From: Ostreococcus lucimarinus CCE9901
Lineage: Eukaryota; Chlorophyta; Mamiellophyceae; Mamiellales; Bathycoccaceae
Reading direction: 5' to 3'
Assembly (NCBI RefSeq): GCF_000092065.1
Contig: NC_009365.1
Location: forward strand, 186,001-250,000
Length of the DNA stretch: 64,000 nt
Made by a program: the position numbers and the translations under genes. The notes under the pieces are model-generated. The model searched no databases and was not told where the DNA came from. It worked only from the letters and a program-made list of their open reading frames with translations. This document shows, piece by piece, positions 19,518 through 28,761 of the stretch; positions within the stretch are counted from its first letter, which is position 1; every line of letters begins with the position of its first letter.

Positions 19518-21146
19518 TTACACGCTCTCGACACCGAACGGCTCGTTCGCATCCGGTGCGGGGGGCTCATCGAACGCCGGCACCTCGGGCATCGCTTCGG
19601 GCGCCGGTATTTCTTCATCGGGCTCGTCCGCCTTGACTTTGACGTCCTCGTAACCCAAGTCAATCTTGCTGAACATGCCTCCGAAAATCTTCGCGTCCTT
19701 CTTCGCCTGATGCGCCTCGAGCGCTTTCAAGCGCGTCAACATTCGCGTGGCCTCGGCGTGCGATTCATCTGCTTCCAATATTTTCTTCAACGAACGACGT
19801 GATTCGTCGTACTCTTGTAACTCCATCGCCGCTTGCGCGAAGCGATAGAGCGCTTTTTCGTTCGACCCTTCAATCGCGAGCGCCTTTTCGCTTGACTTGC
19901 GAGCGCTCATCCACGACTTGGTTTTGATGGCCACCGCCGCGGAGTTCAAATTCAAGCTGAGCTTGAGCTTCTTGCTCGCTTGCTTCTCCTCATCAGAGAA
20001 CGACTCGTCCATTTCGACGAACTTCAACGCCGCGTCGTACTTCTTCGTAGCGCGCGCAAACTTACCACCCTTGTACGCGTCGTTCCCGCTCGTCTTGTAT
20101 TTTTCCGCCGCCTCAATCTTTTCCGCGTTGTTCATCGACCATTGCTCCTTGGCGCGCTCGAGTTTGGTCATTTTGACCGTGTACTCGGTCCCATCCGCCA
20201 GCTTCACCAGCGCCTTTTCGTTCAGCTTCATCATCGCGATCGCGCTCTCGAGCTCATCCGGGACGTGCTCGTCGCCGACGACGATTTCGTGCGCCGGCTT
20301 GGTCTCCGTCGTCGCGCCGCCGACGCGCTTTTCGTACTCAATCTCGCACTTCGCCCCATCGTTCGGCGTCTCGTACCCTTCACCTTCCTCCAAAATCTTT
20401 TTCGTCGCCCCCTCGACGCCGTTCACGGCGACCACCGCGTGAATCGCGTCGAGCATCAACTCCACCACCGCGCCGTCCTTCGCCGTCGTCAACCCCTCGG
20501 CGTACGCTTCGCTCAGCGTCACCCGCGCCGTCTCCCCCCGCTTCATCTTCAGCAGCGCCGCGCGCACGCCCTCGCACGGCGCGTCTCCATTCGCCGCCAA
20601 CGAAAACGTCCGCGTCGTCTTCGCCACGAGCGTCTCGTCTCCCGTCCTCGTCTTCGCCTCCATCGTCGCCGTCGCCTCGTCCTCCGCGCTCGGGCTCGCG
20701 TATCCCTCGCCCTCTCTCACCGTCTCCTTCATCACCCCCCCATCGCCGCACAGATCCCTGTGCGACTTGAACGACAGCAATTCCACGTCAAATATCAGCG
20801 TCGCGCCGCCGGGAATCTTCGGCGGCGCCCCTCGATCGCCGTACGCGTACTCCGGCGCGCACGTCAGCGTCGCCCGTTCGCCGACGCGCATCGTCGCCAC
20901 GCCGACGTCCCACGCGTCGATCACCTCGTGTTTTCCCAGCGTGAACGTGAACGCCTCGTCGCGCTCGCGCGAGGAATCGAACGTCTCGCCCGTCGCGAGC
21001 GAGCCGACGTAGTGCACGGTGACGGCGTCGCCCTTTTCGGGCGCGCGCGCGTCGGGCGGCGCGGGCGTCGCGATGCGTTTCGTGACGCCGCCGTCGCCGA
21101 CGGGCGAGACGTCGACGGCGTCGACGGCGTCGTCGGCGGTCGTCAT
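19518..21146 (-). CDS. FKBP-type peptidyl-prolyl isomerase with TPR domain (ROF1/FKBP62-like)
   Basis: The product is 542 aa. The first FKBP domain (about 38-128) is complete: VTVHYVGSLATGETFDSS, IDAWDVGVATMRVGE, YAYGDRGAPPKIPGGATL. Two further, degenerate FKBP domains follow to about residue 320. Three TPR motifs come at ~345-475, starting YKTSGNDAYKGGKFARATKKYD and ending near NEKALYRFAQAAMEL. This is the plant multi-FKBP/TPR immunophilin layout that binds the Hsp90 C-terminus and acts in stress and hormone signalling. The C-terminal tail is acidic and Pro-rich. Only domain 1 looks catalytically competent. It is convergent with the LHC gene (41 bp). Confidence 0.93.
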   Translation of the reverse strand: MTTADDAVDAVDVSPVGDGGVTKRIATPAPPDARAPEKGDAVTVHYVGSLATGETFDSSRERDEAFTFTLGKHEVIDAWDVGVATMRVGERATLTCAPEYAYGDRGAPPKIPGGATLIFDVELLSFKSHRDLCGDGGVMKETVREGEGYASPSAEDEATATMEAKTRTGDETLVAKTTRTFSLAANGDAPCEGVRAALLKMKRGETARVTLSEAYAEGLTTAKDGAVVELMLDAIHAVVAVNGVEGATKKILEEGEGYETPNDGAKCEIEYEKRVGGATTETKPAHEIVVGDEHVPDELESAIAMMKLNEKALVKLADGTEYTVKMTKLERAKEQWSMNNAEKIEAAEKYKTSGNDAYKGGKFARATKKYDAALKFVEMDESFSDEEKQASKKLKLSLNLNSAAVAIKTKSWMSARKSSEKALAIEGSNEKALYRFAQAAMELQEYDESRRSLKKILEADESHAEATRMLTRLKALEAHQAKKDAKIFGGMFSKIDLGYEDVKVKADEPDEEIPAPEAMPEVPAFDEPPAPDANEPFGVESV

Positions 21147-21277
21147 GTCGCGCGGCGTCGCGCGTTCGATCGAGTCGCGGGCGCGGGCGGGCGCGATCGC
21201 GCGTCGCGGTGTGCGGGGACGCGCGTCGGTCGATGTGATTAATCTTCTAGAAACATCCGCCGCGTCGGCGCGGCGGA

Positions 21278-23095
21278 TTAATTCGGGTCGTCGTCGTCGG
21301 CGGAGGGCGGTGATTCGGCGCGCGCGAGCTCGATGGCGTCCATGTCTTCGCTGACTCGGCGCAGGGCGGCGCGCATGCGCTCGGCGTAGGAGACGCCGGA
21401 ATCGTCGTCGGCGGCGTCGTCGTCGGCGGCGTCGTCGGCGGCGAAATCGTTCACGGCGAGCAAGACCTCGTCCACGGCGGTGGATTCGTCGATGTCTTTC
21501 ACGCGCTTGACCTTTCGAACGACGTCTTGGAATAAGACGTTGACGTCGCGCGATATCGATGGGTCGCGCCGCATGGCGTCGACGACGTCGCGACCCATGC
21601 GTCGCTTTTTCCTCGCCAACATGTTTTTAAACGCGGCGGCTTGCGCCCTGCGAACGGTGTCCGGATCGGGCGGGCCGGCGCCGCGCGCGGGCGCGGCGTC
21701 GCCGAGCGCGCGCTCGATGAAACGCGTCATCGTGTTCCGTTGATGGATGATGTACATGGCGTCCGCGACGTAGCCGCCGACGATCGGGGCGAACACGCCT
21801 CCGGTGACGACGAAGGCGAGCGATTGCGAGACGAAGAGCAATCGACTGCGGCTGCCGTCCAAAAAATCTTTCACGCTCTTTCCGCGCAGGATGTTTTCGA
21901 ACGCGCGCGTCTCCGCGACGTTCGGCGCTTCGTTTGCGGACAGCGGCGACGACGACTCGTCGTCCGCGGCGGCGTCGGGCTTCTTCTCCCAAAACTTGAG
22001 CGACGGTTTCTTCGTCTTTTCGGCGCTCGCCTTGATGTCGTCCTCGCTCACCGGCACCAACTTTTGTTTGCCCGTCACCTTGTTCCGCTCCACTCTGAAC
22101 GCCTGCACGCGCGTTTGTCTCTGCACGCGTCGCAAACGCGCCTCGAGGACGAGGTACACGCCGAACGCCGCCGCCGCCTTGGCCGGGGCGTCGACTTCGT
22201 ACGGCTCGAACCCCGCCTCGACGGCGCGGTCGGCGAGCCACTTGGCGAGCAAACCCAAAACCACTCCGCGCTCGAGCATCTCGTCCGCGACTCGCGCGGT
22301 GAGCGCGACGGACGCGTCCATCCAAAACGGCATGCTTCTGCACGGATTATTCAGCGTCTCCTCTTCCTGATACCTCGACAGCGGCTCAAAGTACCGCTCG
22401 AGCGCCGACGCCTCGCGAACCTCCCCCGACGCCTCCTCGCGCGCCTCGTTCGTCGCCTCCGCGCGCGCGGTCCAATCGACCCCCATCACCAACGCGTCGT
22501 AAATCGCCGTCGGCGCCGCGAACGCCAATCCGATCGACGCCGCGCGCGCGAAATCCATCGCCTCGCCCCCCGTCCCGGCGCCGAAATCGCCAAACGCGCT
22601 CGCGCCCGCGGCGTACGCCAAGCACACCGCCAGCGTCCCTTTCACCCCTCCCACGGCCACCAACAGCGACAGATACTCTCGCATCATCGCCTTCTCCGGC
22701 GTTTCCGACGACGACGCGTCCGCGCCGTCGGCATCCGATTCGCGCGGCGTCTCGCCGCGTCCCGACGCCGCCGTCGAATCCCCGCGCGCGCGCGTCGTCG
22801 ACCTTCGCGCCGCCGACGCCCGGTCCATCGCCTCGGTCGCGCCCGCGCTCGACGCGCGCGCGTCCTCGTCGCCCTCCGTCGCGTCGTCGTCGTCCAGCGA
22901 CTCGCCGAGGACGCTGCGCAGCGCGTCGAACGTCCCGCTCGGCGACGCCGACGCGAGCGACTCGTCCTCGTCGTCCTCGCGCGTCGCGCGCGCGCGCCGG
23001 TTCGCGACGCCGCGCGCGCGGCGCGCTCGACGCCGGCGCGCGCTCGGGCGTCGCGCGAGCGCGCGCGCGGGCGCGCGCGTCGCGCGCGGCGCCAT
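21278..23095 (-). CDS. Predicted plastid membrane protein of unknown function
   Basis: The open frame extends far upstream, but the first sensible ATG is 23095, giving 605 aa. Residues 1-45 are an Arg/Ala-rich presequence, followed by a disordered acidic region to ~150. Hydrophobic segments follow: SLLVAVGGVKGTLAVCLAYAAGA, ASIGLAFAAPTAIYDALVMG, and later FVSQSLAFVVTGGVFAPIVGGYV. Between them lies a conserved-looking block with CRSMPFWMDASVALTARVADE and a basic KFWEKKP region. The C-terminus is helical and ends in an Asp/Ala-rich tail. I recognise no family. The start is 24 bp from the divergent SH3BP5-like gene. Confidence 0.75.
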   Translation of the reverse strand: MAPRATRAPARALARRPSARRRRARRARGVANRRARATREDDEDESLASASPSGTFDALRSVLGESLDDDDATEGDEDARASSAGATEAMDRASAARRSTTRARGDSTAASGRGETPRESDADGADASSSETPEKAMMREYLSLLVAVGGVKGTLAVCLAYAAGASAFGDFGAGTGGEAMDFARAASIGLAFAAPTAIYDALVMGVDWTARAEATNEAREEASGEVREASALERYFEPLSRYQEEETLNNPCRSMPFWMDASVALTARVADEMLERGVVLGLLAKWLADRAVEAGFEPYEVDAPAKAAAAFGVYLVLEARLRRVQRQTRVQAFRVERNKVTGKQKLVPVSEDDIKASAEKTKKPSLKFWEKKPDAAADDESSSPLSANEAPNVAETRAFENILRGKSVKDFLDGSRSRLLFVSQSLAFVVTGGVFAPIVGGYVADAMYIIHQRNTMTRFIERALGDAAPARGAGPPDPDTVRRAQAAAFKNMLARKKRRMGRDVVDAMRRDPSISRDVNVLFQDVVRKVKRVKDIDESTAVDEVLLAVNDFAADDAADDDAADDDSGVSYAERMRAALRRVSEDMDAIELARAESPPSADDDDPN

Positions 23096-23119
23096 GATGT
23101 GACACCGCGACGCGGCAGC

Positions 23120-24328
23120 ATGGCGCCGACGCCGCGCGCGGGCGAGCGCGACGGCGCCGACGCGGCGCGCGACGACACCGCGCGCGCGCCGGCGCGCGAG
23201 AGGGAGACGGCGAAGCCGGCGCCGCGCGAGGAGGGCGCGAACGATGGCGTCGGTGCGATGCGCGAATTCAACGACGACGACGAGGACGCGACGACGACGG
23301 CGACGGCGGCGACGCGCGACGCGATCGAGCGCGAAACGACGGCGTCGACGACGCCGGTGACGCCGGAGACGCGCCTGCTGGGCGAACGCCTGGACGCGCT
23401 GGACGAAGAGGCGGAGCTGACGGTGGAGTCGTTTCTGAGGGCGAAGTTCGACGCGGCGACGACGACGACGACGGATTTCGAGAGCGCGTCCGGACGGTCG
23501 GAGAGCGATGCGGGCGGAAGAGGCGAACGCGTGGACGACGCGGAGACGCTGTACGCGCGAGATACGGATTTGGAGGAGGCGGAGGAGGTGGACCCGCGCG
23601 TGGGCGACGCGCTGGACGAGTTGAACGATTCCATGACGGAGTGCAACGGGTTGGAAAACGCGCTGCAAGAGGCGAGGAAGGCGCGCTCGAGGACGCAAAC
23701 GGTGGCGAGAAAGAGACTGGATTCGGTGGCGGCGAGGTTGTCGTCGAGCGTCATGACGGCGGTGCCTGTGTTTCACAAGCGAGCGTTGGCGCAGCTGTAT
23801 CAGGTGCGAAGCATCGAGGCGCTGCGGGCGTACGAGAGCGCGCACGACGCGCACGAACGCGCGAAGAAGCGGAACGATGAGCTCGAGCGCGAGCTCGTGG
23901 CGAGTAGCGGTAAAGTAGACATCGAGCTCATGGAGGTGTGCGCGGAGGCCATGCGCGAGGTTTCTGAGACGACGGCGGTGAAGCTCCGAGCGACCGAGGT
24001 GCACGAGCGCAACACGCGACGCGCCGTCGAGGCCACCGCCGAAGCGGCCGGTCTCGAGCGCGAGCGCACGAGCGCGGTGAAAAAGGCTCTCCCGTGGTTC
24101 AACGCTAAAGCTTTGGGCGAGGCGGAGTGCGCGCAGGCGGACGAACGCGTGAGCGAATTAAAACTCGCCGTTCGCCAAGCCAAGGCGAGATACGAAGCCG
24201 CGCTCCGCGCGTTGAACGAAATCAGCGAGGAAGTGCACGCCCGTCGCGAGGCGCGCAAGCTCGCGCGCGAGGCTTCAGCTCTAGATATCAGCGCCGTTCC
24301 CGAGATCGAACGGGAGGAAGGCGTGTAA
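23120..24328 (+). CDS. SH3BP5-like coiled-coil protein, candidate Rab11-type GEF
   Basis: The product is 402 aa. After an Ala/Arg/Asp/Thr-rich N-terminus, residues ~155-390 match the SH3BP5/REI-1 coiled-coil pattern: DPRVGDALDELNDSMTECN, a middle VFHKRALAQLYQVR segment, ALPWFNAKALGEAECAQAD, and the closing LNEISEEVHARREAR. Each has its counterpart at the same place in animal SH3BP5 (DPRIQ.ELE.LN, KPYFELKA, NLE.ISDEIHERR). In animals these proteins are nucleotide-exchange factors for Rab11; the same activity here is inferred. Nothing suggests a membrane segment. Confidence 0.78.
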   Translation: MAPTPRAGERDGADAARDDTARAPARERETAKPAPREEGANDGVGAMREFNDDDEDATTTATAATRDAIERETTASTTPVTPETRLLGERLDALDEEAELTVESFLRAKFDAATTTTTDFESASGRSESDAGGRGERVDDAETLYARDTDLEEAEEVDPRVGDALDELNDSMTECNGLENALQEARKARSRTQTVARKRLDSVAARLSSSVMTAVPVFHKRALAQLYQVRSIEALRAYESAHDAHERAKKRNDELERELVASSGKVDIELMEVCAEAMREVSETTAVKLRATEVHERNTRRAVEATAEAAGLERERTSAVKKALPWFNAKALGEAECAQADERVSELKLAVRQAKARYEAALRALNEISEEVHARREARKLAREASALDISAVPEIEREEGV

Positions 24329-24481
24329 ATTATTGTAGATAATCGTAGTTGCGAGTTGCGCGCCGAAAACCGTCGCGGAAAACCTGCTCGAGGTCAATGC
24401 GGCGATTTCCCGCACACGTCGTCGGCGCACGCGCGCGCGCGTCCGACACCGCTCGGACGCACGCCGGGCGTTCGAGCAAAC

Positions 24482-26440
24482 ATGCTCGCGCTTCCGCGCG
24501 CGAGCGTCATCGACGCGCGCGTCGCGCGGCGCGCGAACGCGCGGCGCGCGAACGCGCGGCGCAAACTTTCGGCGGCCCGCGGAGGAAACGCTGGGCCGTT
24601 ATCCGCGTCCCGCGACGCGCGCTCGACGCGCGCTCGAGGCGACGCGCGATGCGGCGACGCGCGCGCGAGCTTCTCGACGGCGTCGACGCCCGAAGCGGCG
24701 ATGCGCGGCGCGATGACGCGAGTGAGAGGCGATTTCGTCCTCGCGCGGGCGGAGAGCCGAGGCGTCCGCGGCGCGCCCGGCGGGTCGACGCACCAATCCG
24801 AGCGCTCGGCGCAAGGAAAAACGCAGAAAGAGACGAGAGTTGCCGTGAGGGTGGCCGCGCTCGTGTTTGGCGCGGTCGTGACGTCGGTGGCGTTCGCGGC
24901 TCGAGCGAGCGGAGCGTTGGCCAAGGTTGGCGCGCAGGTGGCGGCGGCGAACAAACAAGTCGGATCCATGGTGCTCACCGCGGGCGTGCTTTTGGTCATG
25001 TCGGCGTTTTTTTCGTTAGCGGAAACGTCCATCACGACGTTGTACCCTTGGAAAGTGCGAGAGTTGGCGGATCAGGAAGGTTCGACGGGCGGGGTGTTTC
25101 AGATTATGCGCAAGGACGTGACGAGATTTCTCACGACGATTTTGATAGGGACGACATTTTCTGGGATCATGGCCACCGCGCTCATTACGGAGGCTGCATT
25201 GATACTATATGGCGATGGTGCGACGACCGCGGTGACGGTGGCGCTGACGATCGTGATGCTGGTGTTTACAGAAATCGCTCCGAAGAGCGTGGCGGTGCAG
25301 CACGCCACGGTGATTGCACGCGTCATCGCGAAACCCATTTACTTGCTCTCCTTCGTCGTCTACCCGCTCGGTCGAACGTGTCAAATCGTTGTGAACGCCA
25401 TGTTTGCCCTTTTCGGTCTCAAAACTTCCGCTGAGCCGTTTGTGAGTGAAGAAGAGTTGAAACTCGTCCTCGCCGGGGCGACGAAGAGCGGCGAAGTGGA
25501 GAGCGCGGAGAAGGATATGATTCAAAATGTGTTGGATCTCGAAGAGACGGTCGTGAGAGATGTGATGACACCGCTCGTGCAAGTGCACGGCGTGCGAAGC
25601 GATGCCACATTGGCTGAATTTCGTACGGAATGGATCGAGCACAAGTACTCTCGCGTGCCGGCGTGGGAGGATCGCGTGGACAACATCGTGGGCATTGTTC
25701 GAGCGAATCAAATCATGCAGCTCGGAATAGAAAGAGATCTTCGCCCGGAGCAAAGTAAGGAACTCGAAGACGTCCTCGTCCAGGATGTCATGCTTCGTGA
25801 CACTTATTTTGTTCCCGAAAGCATGTCCGTGAGTAAACTCCTTCGCGAGCTCATGCAGCGCAAGTCTCACATGTGCGTCGTGGTGAATGAATTTGGCGGC
25901 ACTGTAGGTATCGCCACACTTGAGGATTGCGTGGAGGAGATCGTCGGTGAAATCTATGACGAAGAGGATAGTCAAAAGGCAAACGCGGATGAGGATGAGC
26001 AAGATGCGACGCCGTTCATTCGCGAGGTGGGACAGGGGGCGTATCTCGTAGACACTCGCGCGGCGCTATGGAAATTGGCGGATGAGTTGTCGCTGGACAT
26101 TCCCGAGTCGCCTCTGTACGAAACTGTGGGTGGTTTCGTGTGTGATTTATTCGGATCTATTCCCGACGTCGGGGCGTCGATCACGACAACGTTTGAGCAC
26201 GTCGAGGACGAGGACGCTAGTTCGGATGACGAGAGCGACGGCGAGACTGATGGGCTCGAATTCGACGGCATCACGCAGCGAGAAGTCGTGGTGACGGTCA
26301 CGGACGCGGATACGAGACGAGTTAATGAAATTCGTGTGCAAATAAAACGCTCTGGAAATTCTATACCCCCGGAAGATTCGGACGACGAAGAGTCGGGATG
26401 GGGCGATAGAAAACCAAAGTTCGCATCCCAGGCTGCGTAA
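24482..26440 (+). CDS. Plastid CNNM/CorC-type membrane protein (DUF21 + CBS pair + CorC_HlyC)
   Basis: The frame opens at a TTG (24356); the first ATG is 24482, giving 652 aa. Residues 1-~100 look like a plastid presequence. A DUF21 region follows with four hydrophobic helices (VLTAGVLLVMSAFFSLAETSI, TTILIGTTFSGIMATALI, AVTVALTIVMLVFTEIAPK, IYLLSFVVYPLGR). A CBS pair comes next (VRDVMTPLVQVHGV; VQDVMLRDTYFVPESMSV...MCVVVNEFGGTVGIATLED) and then a CorC_HlyC domain (PFIREVGQGAYLVDTRAALWKL). The family handles divalent cations such as Mg2+, and plant plastid members exist. The acidic spacer in the last domain (EDEDASSDDESDGE) is local to this protein. Confidence 0.9.
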   Translation: MLALPRASVIDARVARRANARRANARRKLSAARGGNAGPLSASRDARSTRARGDARCGDARASFSTASTPEAAMRGAMTRVRGDFVLARAESRGVRGAPGGSTHQSERSAQGKTQKETRVAVRVAALVFGAVVTSVAFAARASGALAKVGAQVAAANKQVGSMVLTAGVLLVMSAFFSLAETSITTLYPWKVRELADQEGSTGGVFQIMRKDVTRFLTTILIGTTFSGIMATALITEAALILYGDGATTAVTVALTIVMLVFTEIAPKSVAVQHATVIARVIAKPIYLLSFVVYPLGRTCQIVVNAMFALFGLKTSAEPFVSEEELKLVLAGATKSGEVESAEKDMIQNVLDLEETVVRDVMTPLVQVHGVRSDATLAEFRTEWIEHKYSRVPAWEDRVDNIVGIVRANQIMQLGIERDLRPEQSKELEDVLVQDVMLRDTYFVPESMSVSKLLRELMQRKSHMCVVVNEFGGTVGIATLEDCVEEIVGEIYDEEDSQKANADEDEQDATPFIREVGQGAYLVDTRAALWKLADELSLDIPESPLYETVGGFVCDLFGSIPDVGASITTTFEHVEDEDASSDDESDGETDGLEFDGITQREVVVTVTDADTRRVNEIRVQIKRSGNSIPPEDSDDEESGWGDRKPKFASQAA

Positions 26441-26505
26441 GCTCGACGAGCGTTCGCATTGTATAAGCGCTTTGTTGTAAAACCAAACAGGCGGCAGTAA
26501 AATCA

Positions 26506-27597
26506 TCAATCCAAGTCGTTCAACCACGTGACGACGTCGTAAAAAAGCGCTTCCGATGTCTCACGCTCGATGAAATGATCGACTCCGTTCAACTTCCATT
26601 GCTCGACATCGACGTTGTTCTCGCATCGGTCGTACTTCGCCTTGGCGACGCGCACTTCGACGCTGTTGCCATCCGCGGGCAGGGTGTCCATGCTCTTGGC
26701 GACGACGTTCGAGCAATCCATGGCCTTACCCAGCGTGCTGAACGAATCGTCCGCCGATGGAAACGGTATGCCTCGAGCGTTCACACCTCCATCGATAGGT
26801 ACAGTGTGATCGTCGGTGCCGTGCACGAGGAGCACGTTTGTTTCGCCGCTCTTTGGACGACATCTGGACGCATCAGAAAACGTACCACCCGCGAGAGACA
26901 CGACGCCGCGGAAGAGTTCGGGCTTTTCGCACGCCAAGCGGCTCGCCATGAAACCTCCAGTAGCGATTCCAACGACGTAAATGCGCTTTTCATCGACGTT
27001 GAATTCCTTCTTCGCGGCGGCGACGACTTCTAGAATGTACTTTACGTCGAGGTCGTCCGTCGCCGAGATCTCTGGCAGCGCTACGGCGTCACTTCCATCC
27101 CACGCGCGGCACTCAAACTCTGGACTGTCTCGTGCGAGGATTCCCGTGATCCACGATCCGAACAGTCTGTCTTGCGAATTCGGTGAACTTTCCTGAAGGT
27201 TACACAGTACACACTCGCGCGTCGTGCGGGGAGCTCGCGGCGCCAAGTAAATCCAATTACGGTCGAGCGCGGCTTCTCGTAGCCCGCTTTGGACGAGCGT
27301 TTGCTGCCGGCGACGGGCGATACCCAATCGGTTACGCACGGCTGGCACGTTTCGCATGGACTCGAGCTTGAGCGTTTGCTGCGCGTCGTCGGACAAGCAA
27401 TATCCGTGAAGGAAGACCAGCAAAGGCCTTGCTTCTGAGCCATCGTACCTCGAAGACGTCAACGCACGCACGTCCACGGTGGTGCTCAGTTGAGCCTTGA
27501 AGTCGGCGTCTCCCGCACGGCAGCTCGCGCACAGAGTGAGCAGTAAAGTGAGAATGAGAAACATTTGGAGGAGCGAACGTCGAAGAATGAAGTCCAT
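26506..27597 (-). CDS. Secreted LpqC/PHB-depolymerase-like alpha/beta hydrolase with Ala at the nucleophile position
   Basis: The product is 363 aa from ATG 27597. The first ~27 residues are a signal peptide (LLQMFLILTLLLTLCASC), so it is secretory or vacuolar. The alpha/beta hydrolase pattern is clear: PLLVFLHGY, WIYLAPRAPRTTRE, RIYVVGIATGGFMASRLAC, VVSLAGGTF, VLLVHGTDDHTVP (acid), GVDHF (His). The nucleophile elbow reads G-I-A-T-G-G, with codon GCT where GxSxG enzymes have Ser (residue 212). Either the enzyme is inactive or the sequence carries a substitution. Several Cys pairs fit an extracytoplasmic protein. Confidence 0.8.
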   Translation of the reverse strand: MDFILRRSLLQMFLILTLLLTLCASCRAGDADFKAQLSTTVDVRALTSSRYDGSEARPLLVFLHGYCLSDDAQQTLKLESMRNVPAVRNRLGIARRRQQTLVQSGLREAALDRNWIYLAPRAPRTTRECVLCNLQESSPNSQDRLFGSWITGILARDSPEFECRAWDGSDAVALPEISATDDLDVKYILEVVAAAKKEFNVDEKRIYVVGIATGGFMASRLACEKPELFRGVVSLAGGTFSDASRCRPKSGETNVLLVHGTDDHTVPIDGGVNARGIPFPSADDSFSTLGKAMDCSNVVAKSMDTLPADGNSVEVRVAKAKYDRCENNVDVEQWKLNGVDHFIERETSEALFYDVVTWLNDLD

Positions 27598-27726
27598 CAC
27601 TATCACGAGCCGTCTCTTTCGTCGTCTCGAACAACCTCGTCCTCACGAACGCACTTGTTCTTTGGTAGTATTCCAACCCGCTAAAATCCCGCTAATTATT
27701 CGTGCATGTAATGACGCTCACTAAAA

Positions 27727-28686
27727 TCAATTCGAAGACGCGCACGGCGACTCGTCGCTCTCCAACGCGTTCCCGCACTCGGCGTCGCGCAGAGTCTCGC
27801 TCACCCCGCATTGACGAAAGCAAGGCGACGCAAACGCCGGATCAGCCTCCACCGAAGGCGGTGTCGCGCCGTACGTAAACTGGCATTCAAATGTCTCGTA
27901 ATTTGGTGTCAACGTCACCGGCAAGCCAATCTCTTCCGTAAAAAACTTTTGCGTCGGATGCTTGCAAACGTTCGCGCAAACCGCGGCGCACCCGGTTTCC
28001 TCGAGAACGCGACATCGTTTCAACAAAACGCCCTGCTTATACCCCGCCCGCACTTTCGGCGCACCGATCATCGCCGCGAAAACACTCGTCGACACGTCAT
28101 CGCTCACGTCTAGCGCGACATCCTCCGGCGCGTCGTTCACCTCCGCCTCGCCGACGAGCCACGGCAACAACATCGGAGTCACCGCCGCGGCGTGCCGAGC
28201 CGCGAACCATTTCGGGAACAACCGCAGAAATCCCCCGAACGCACCCGCAAAGCCGGGCGGCGCGCAATTTCGTATGATCATCAACCCCTTCGCTCGCGTC
28301 TCGCGCGCGCCCGAGCTCTCGCGCACTAATCGCAGGCACGCGTCCCGCACGTCCGCGAAGTCGTCGCCGTCGTCGCCGCGTGCTTTTCGTCCCGGCGTCA
28401 ACTCGCGCTCCATGACCGACGCGAACGCCCTGAGAAACGCCCTGTCGACGAACGAAGTCTTGTAGTCGGGTTTCGGCGTGCTCGGACCGGCGCGTTCGCG
28501 TCGAAGGTCTCTGGGCGTCGTCTCCGGGCCTCGGTCGGTAGATGACGCAGCCGGTGACGTCCGCGACGTTCGGCGACTATTTTCGGCGCGCGCGCGCGGG
28601 CTCGCGCGCGTGCGGCGACGCGAACGCGCGCATGCGTGACCGCCCGGCGCGGACGAGGACGCGGCGCGCGAGGACGCCGCGCGCAT
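27727..28686 (-). CDS. D27-like carotenoid isomerase (DUF4033)
   Basis: The product is 319 aa. An Arg/Ser/Ala-rich plastid presequence takes up about 60 residues. The body carries the DUF4033/D27 signatures: YKTSFVDRAFLRAF, RCRVLEETGCAAVCANVCKHPTQKFF (split here by the family's Cys spacing), LTPNYETFECQFTYG and DPAFASPCFRQC. D27 converts all-trans to 9-cis beta-carotene at the start of strigolactone-type synthesis. Algae have several D27-like paralogues, and which one this is cannot be told from the window. It is co-directional with the J-protein upstream and the esterase downstream, with short gaps. Confidence 0.88.
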   Translation of the reverse strand: MRAASSRAASSSAPGGHACARSRRRTRASPRARAENSRRTSRTSPAASSTDRGPETTPRDLRRERAGPSTPKPDYKTSFVDRAFLRAFASVMERELTPGRKARGDDGDDFADVRDACLRLVRESSGARETRAKGLMIIRNCAPPGFAGAFGGFLRLFPKWFAARHAAAVTPMLLPWLVGEAEVNDAPEDVALDVSDDVSTSVFAAMIGAPKVRAGYKQGVLLKRCRVLEETGCAAVCANVCKHPTQKFFTEEIGLPVTLTPNYETFECQFTYGATPPSVEADPAFASPCFRQCGVSETLRDAECGNALESDESPCASSN

Positions 28687-28761
28687 GGTGACGGTCGCGC
28701 GCGGGAATGTGAGGCGCCGTCCGCCCGTCTACAACGCTAAAGAGCCTAAAGAGCTATGTGT

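Noticed and set aside
23096-24004. N-terminal extension of the plastid membrane protein frame
   Set aside because: It lies antisense to the SH3BP5-like gene, is almost only Arg/His/Leu, and the ATG at 23095 starts a normal presequence.
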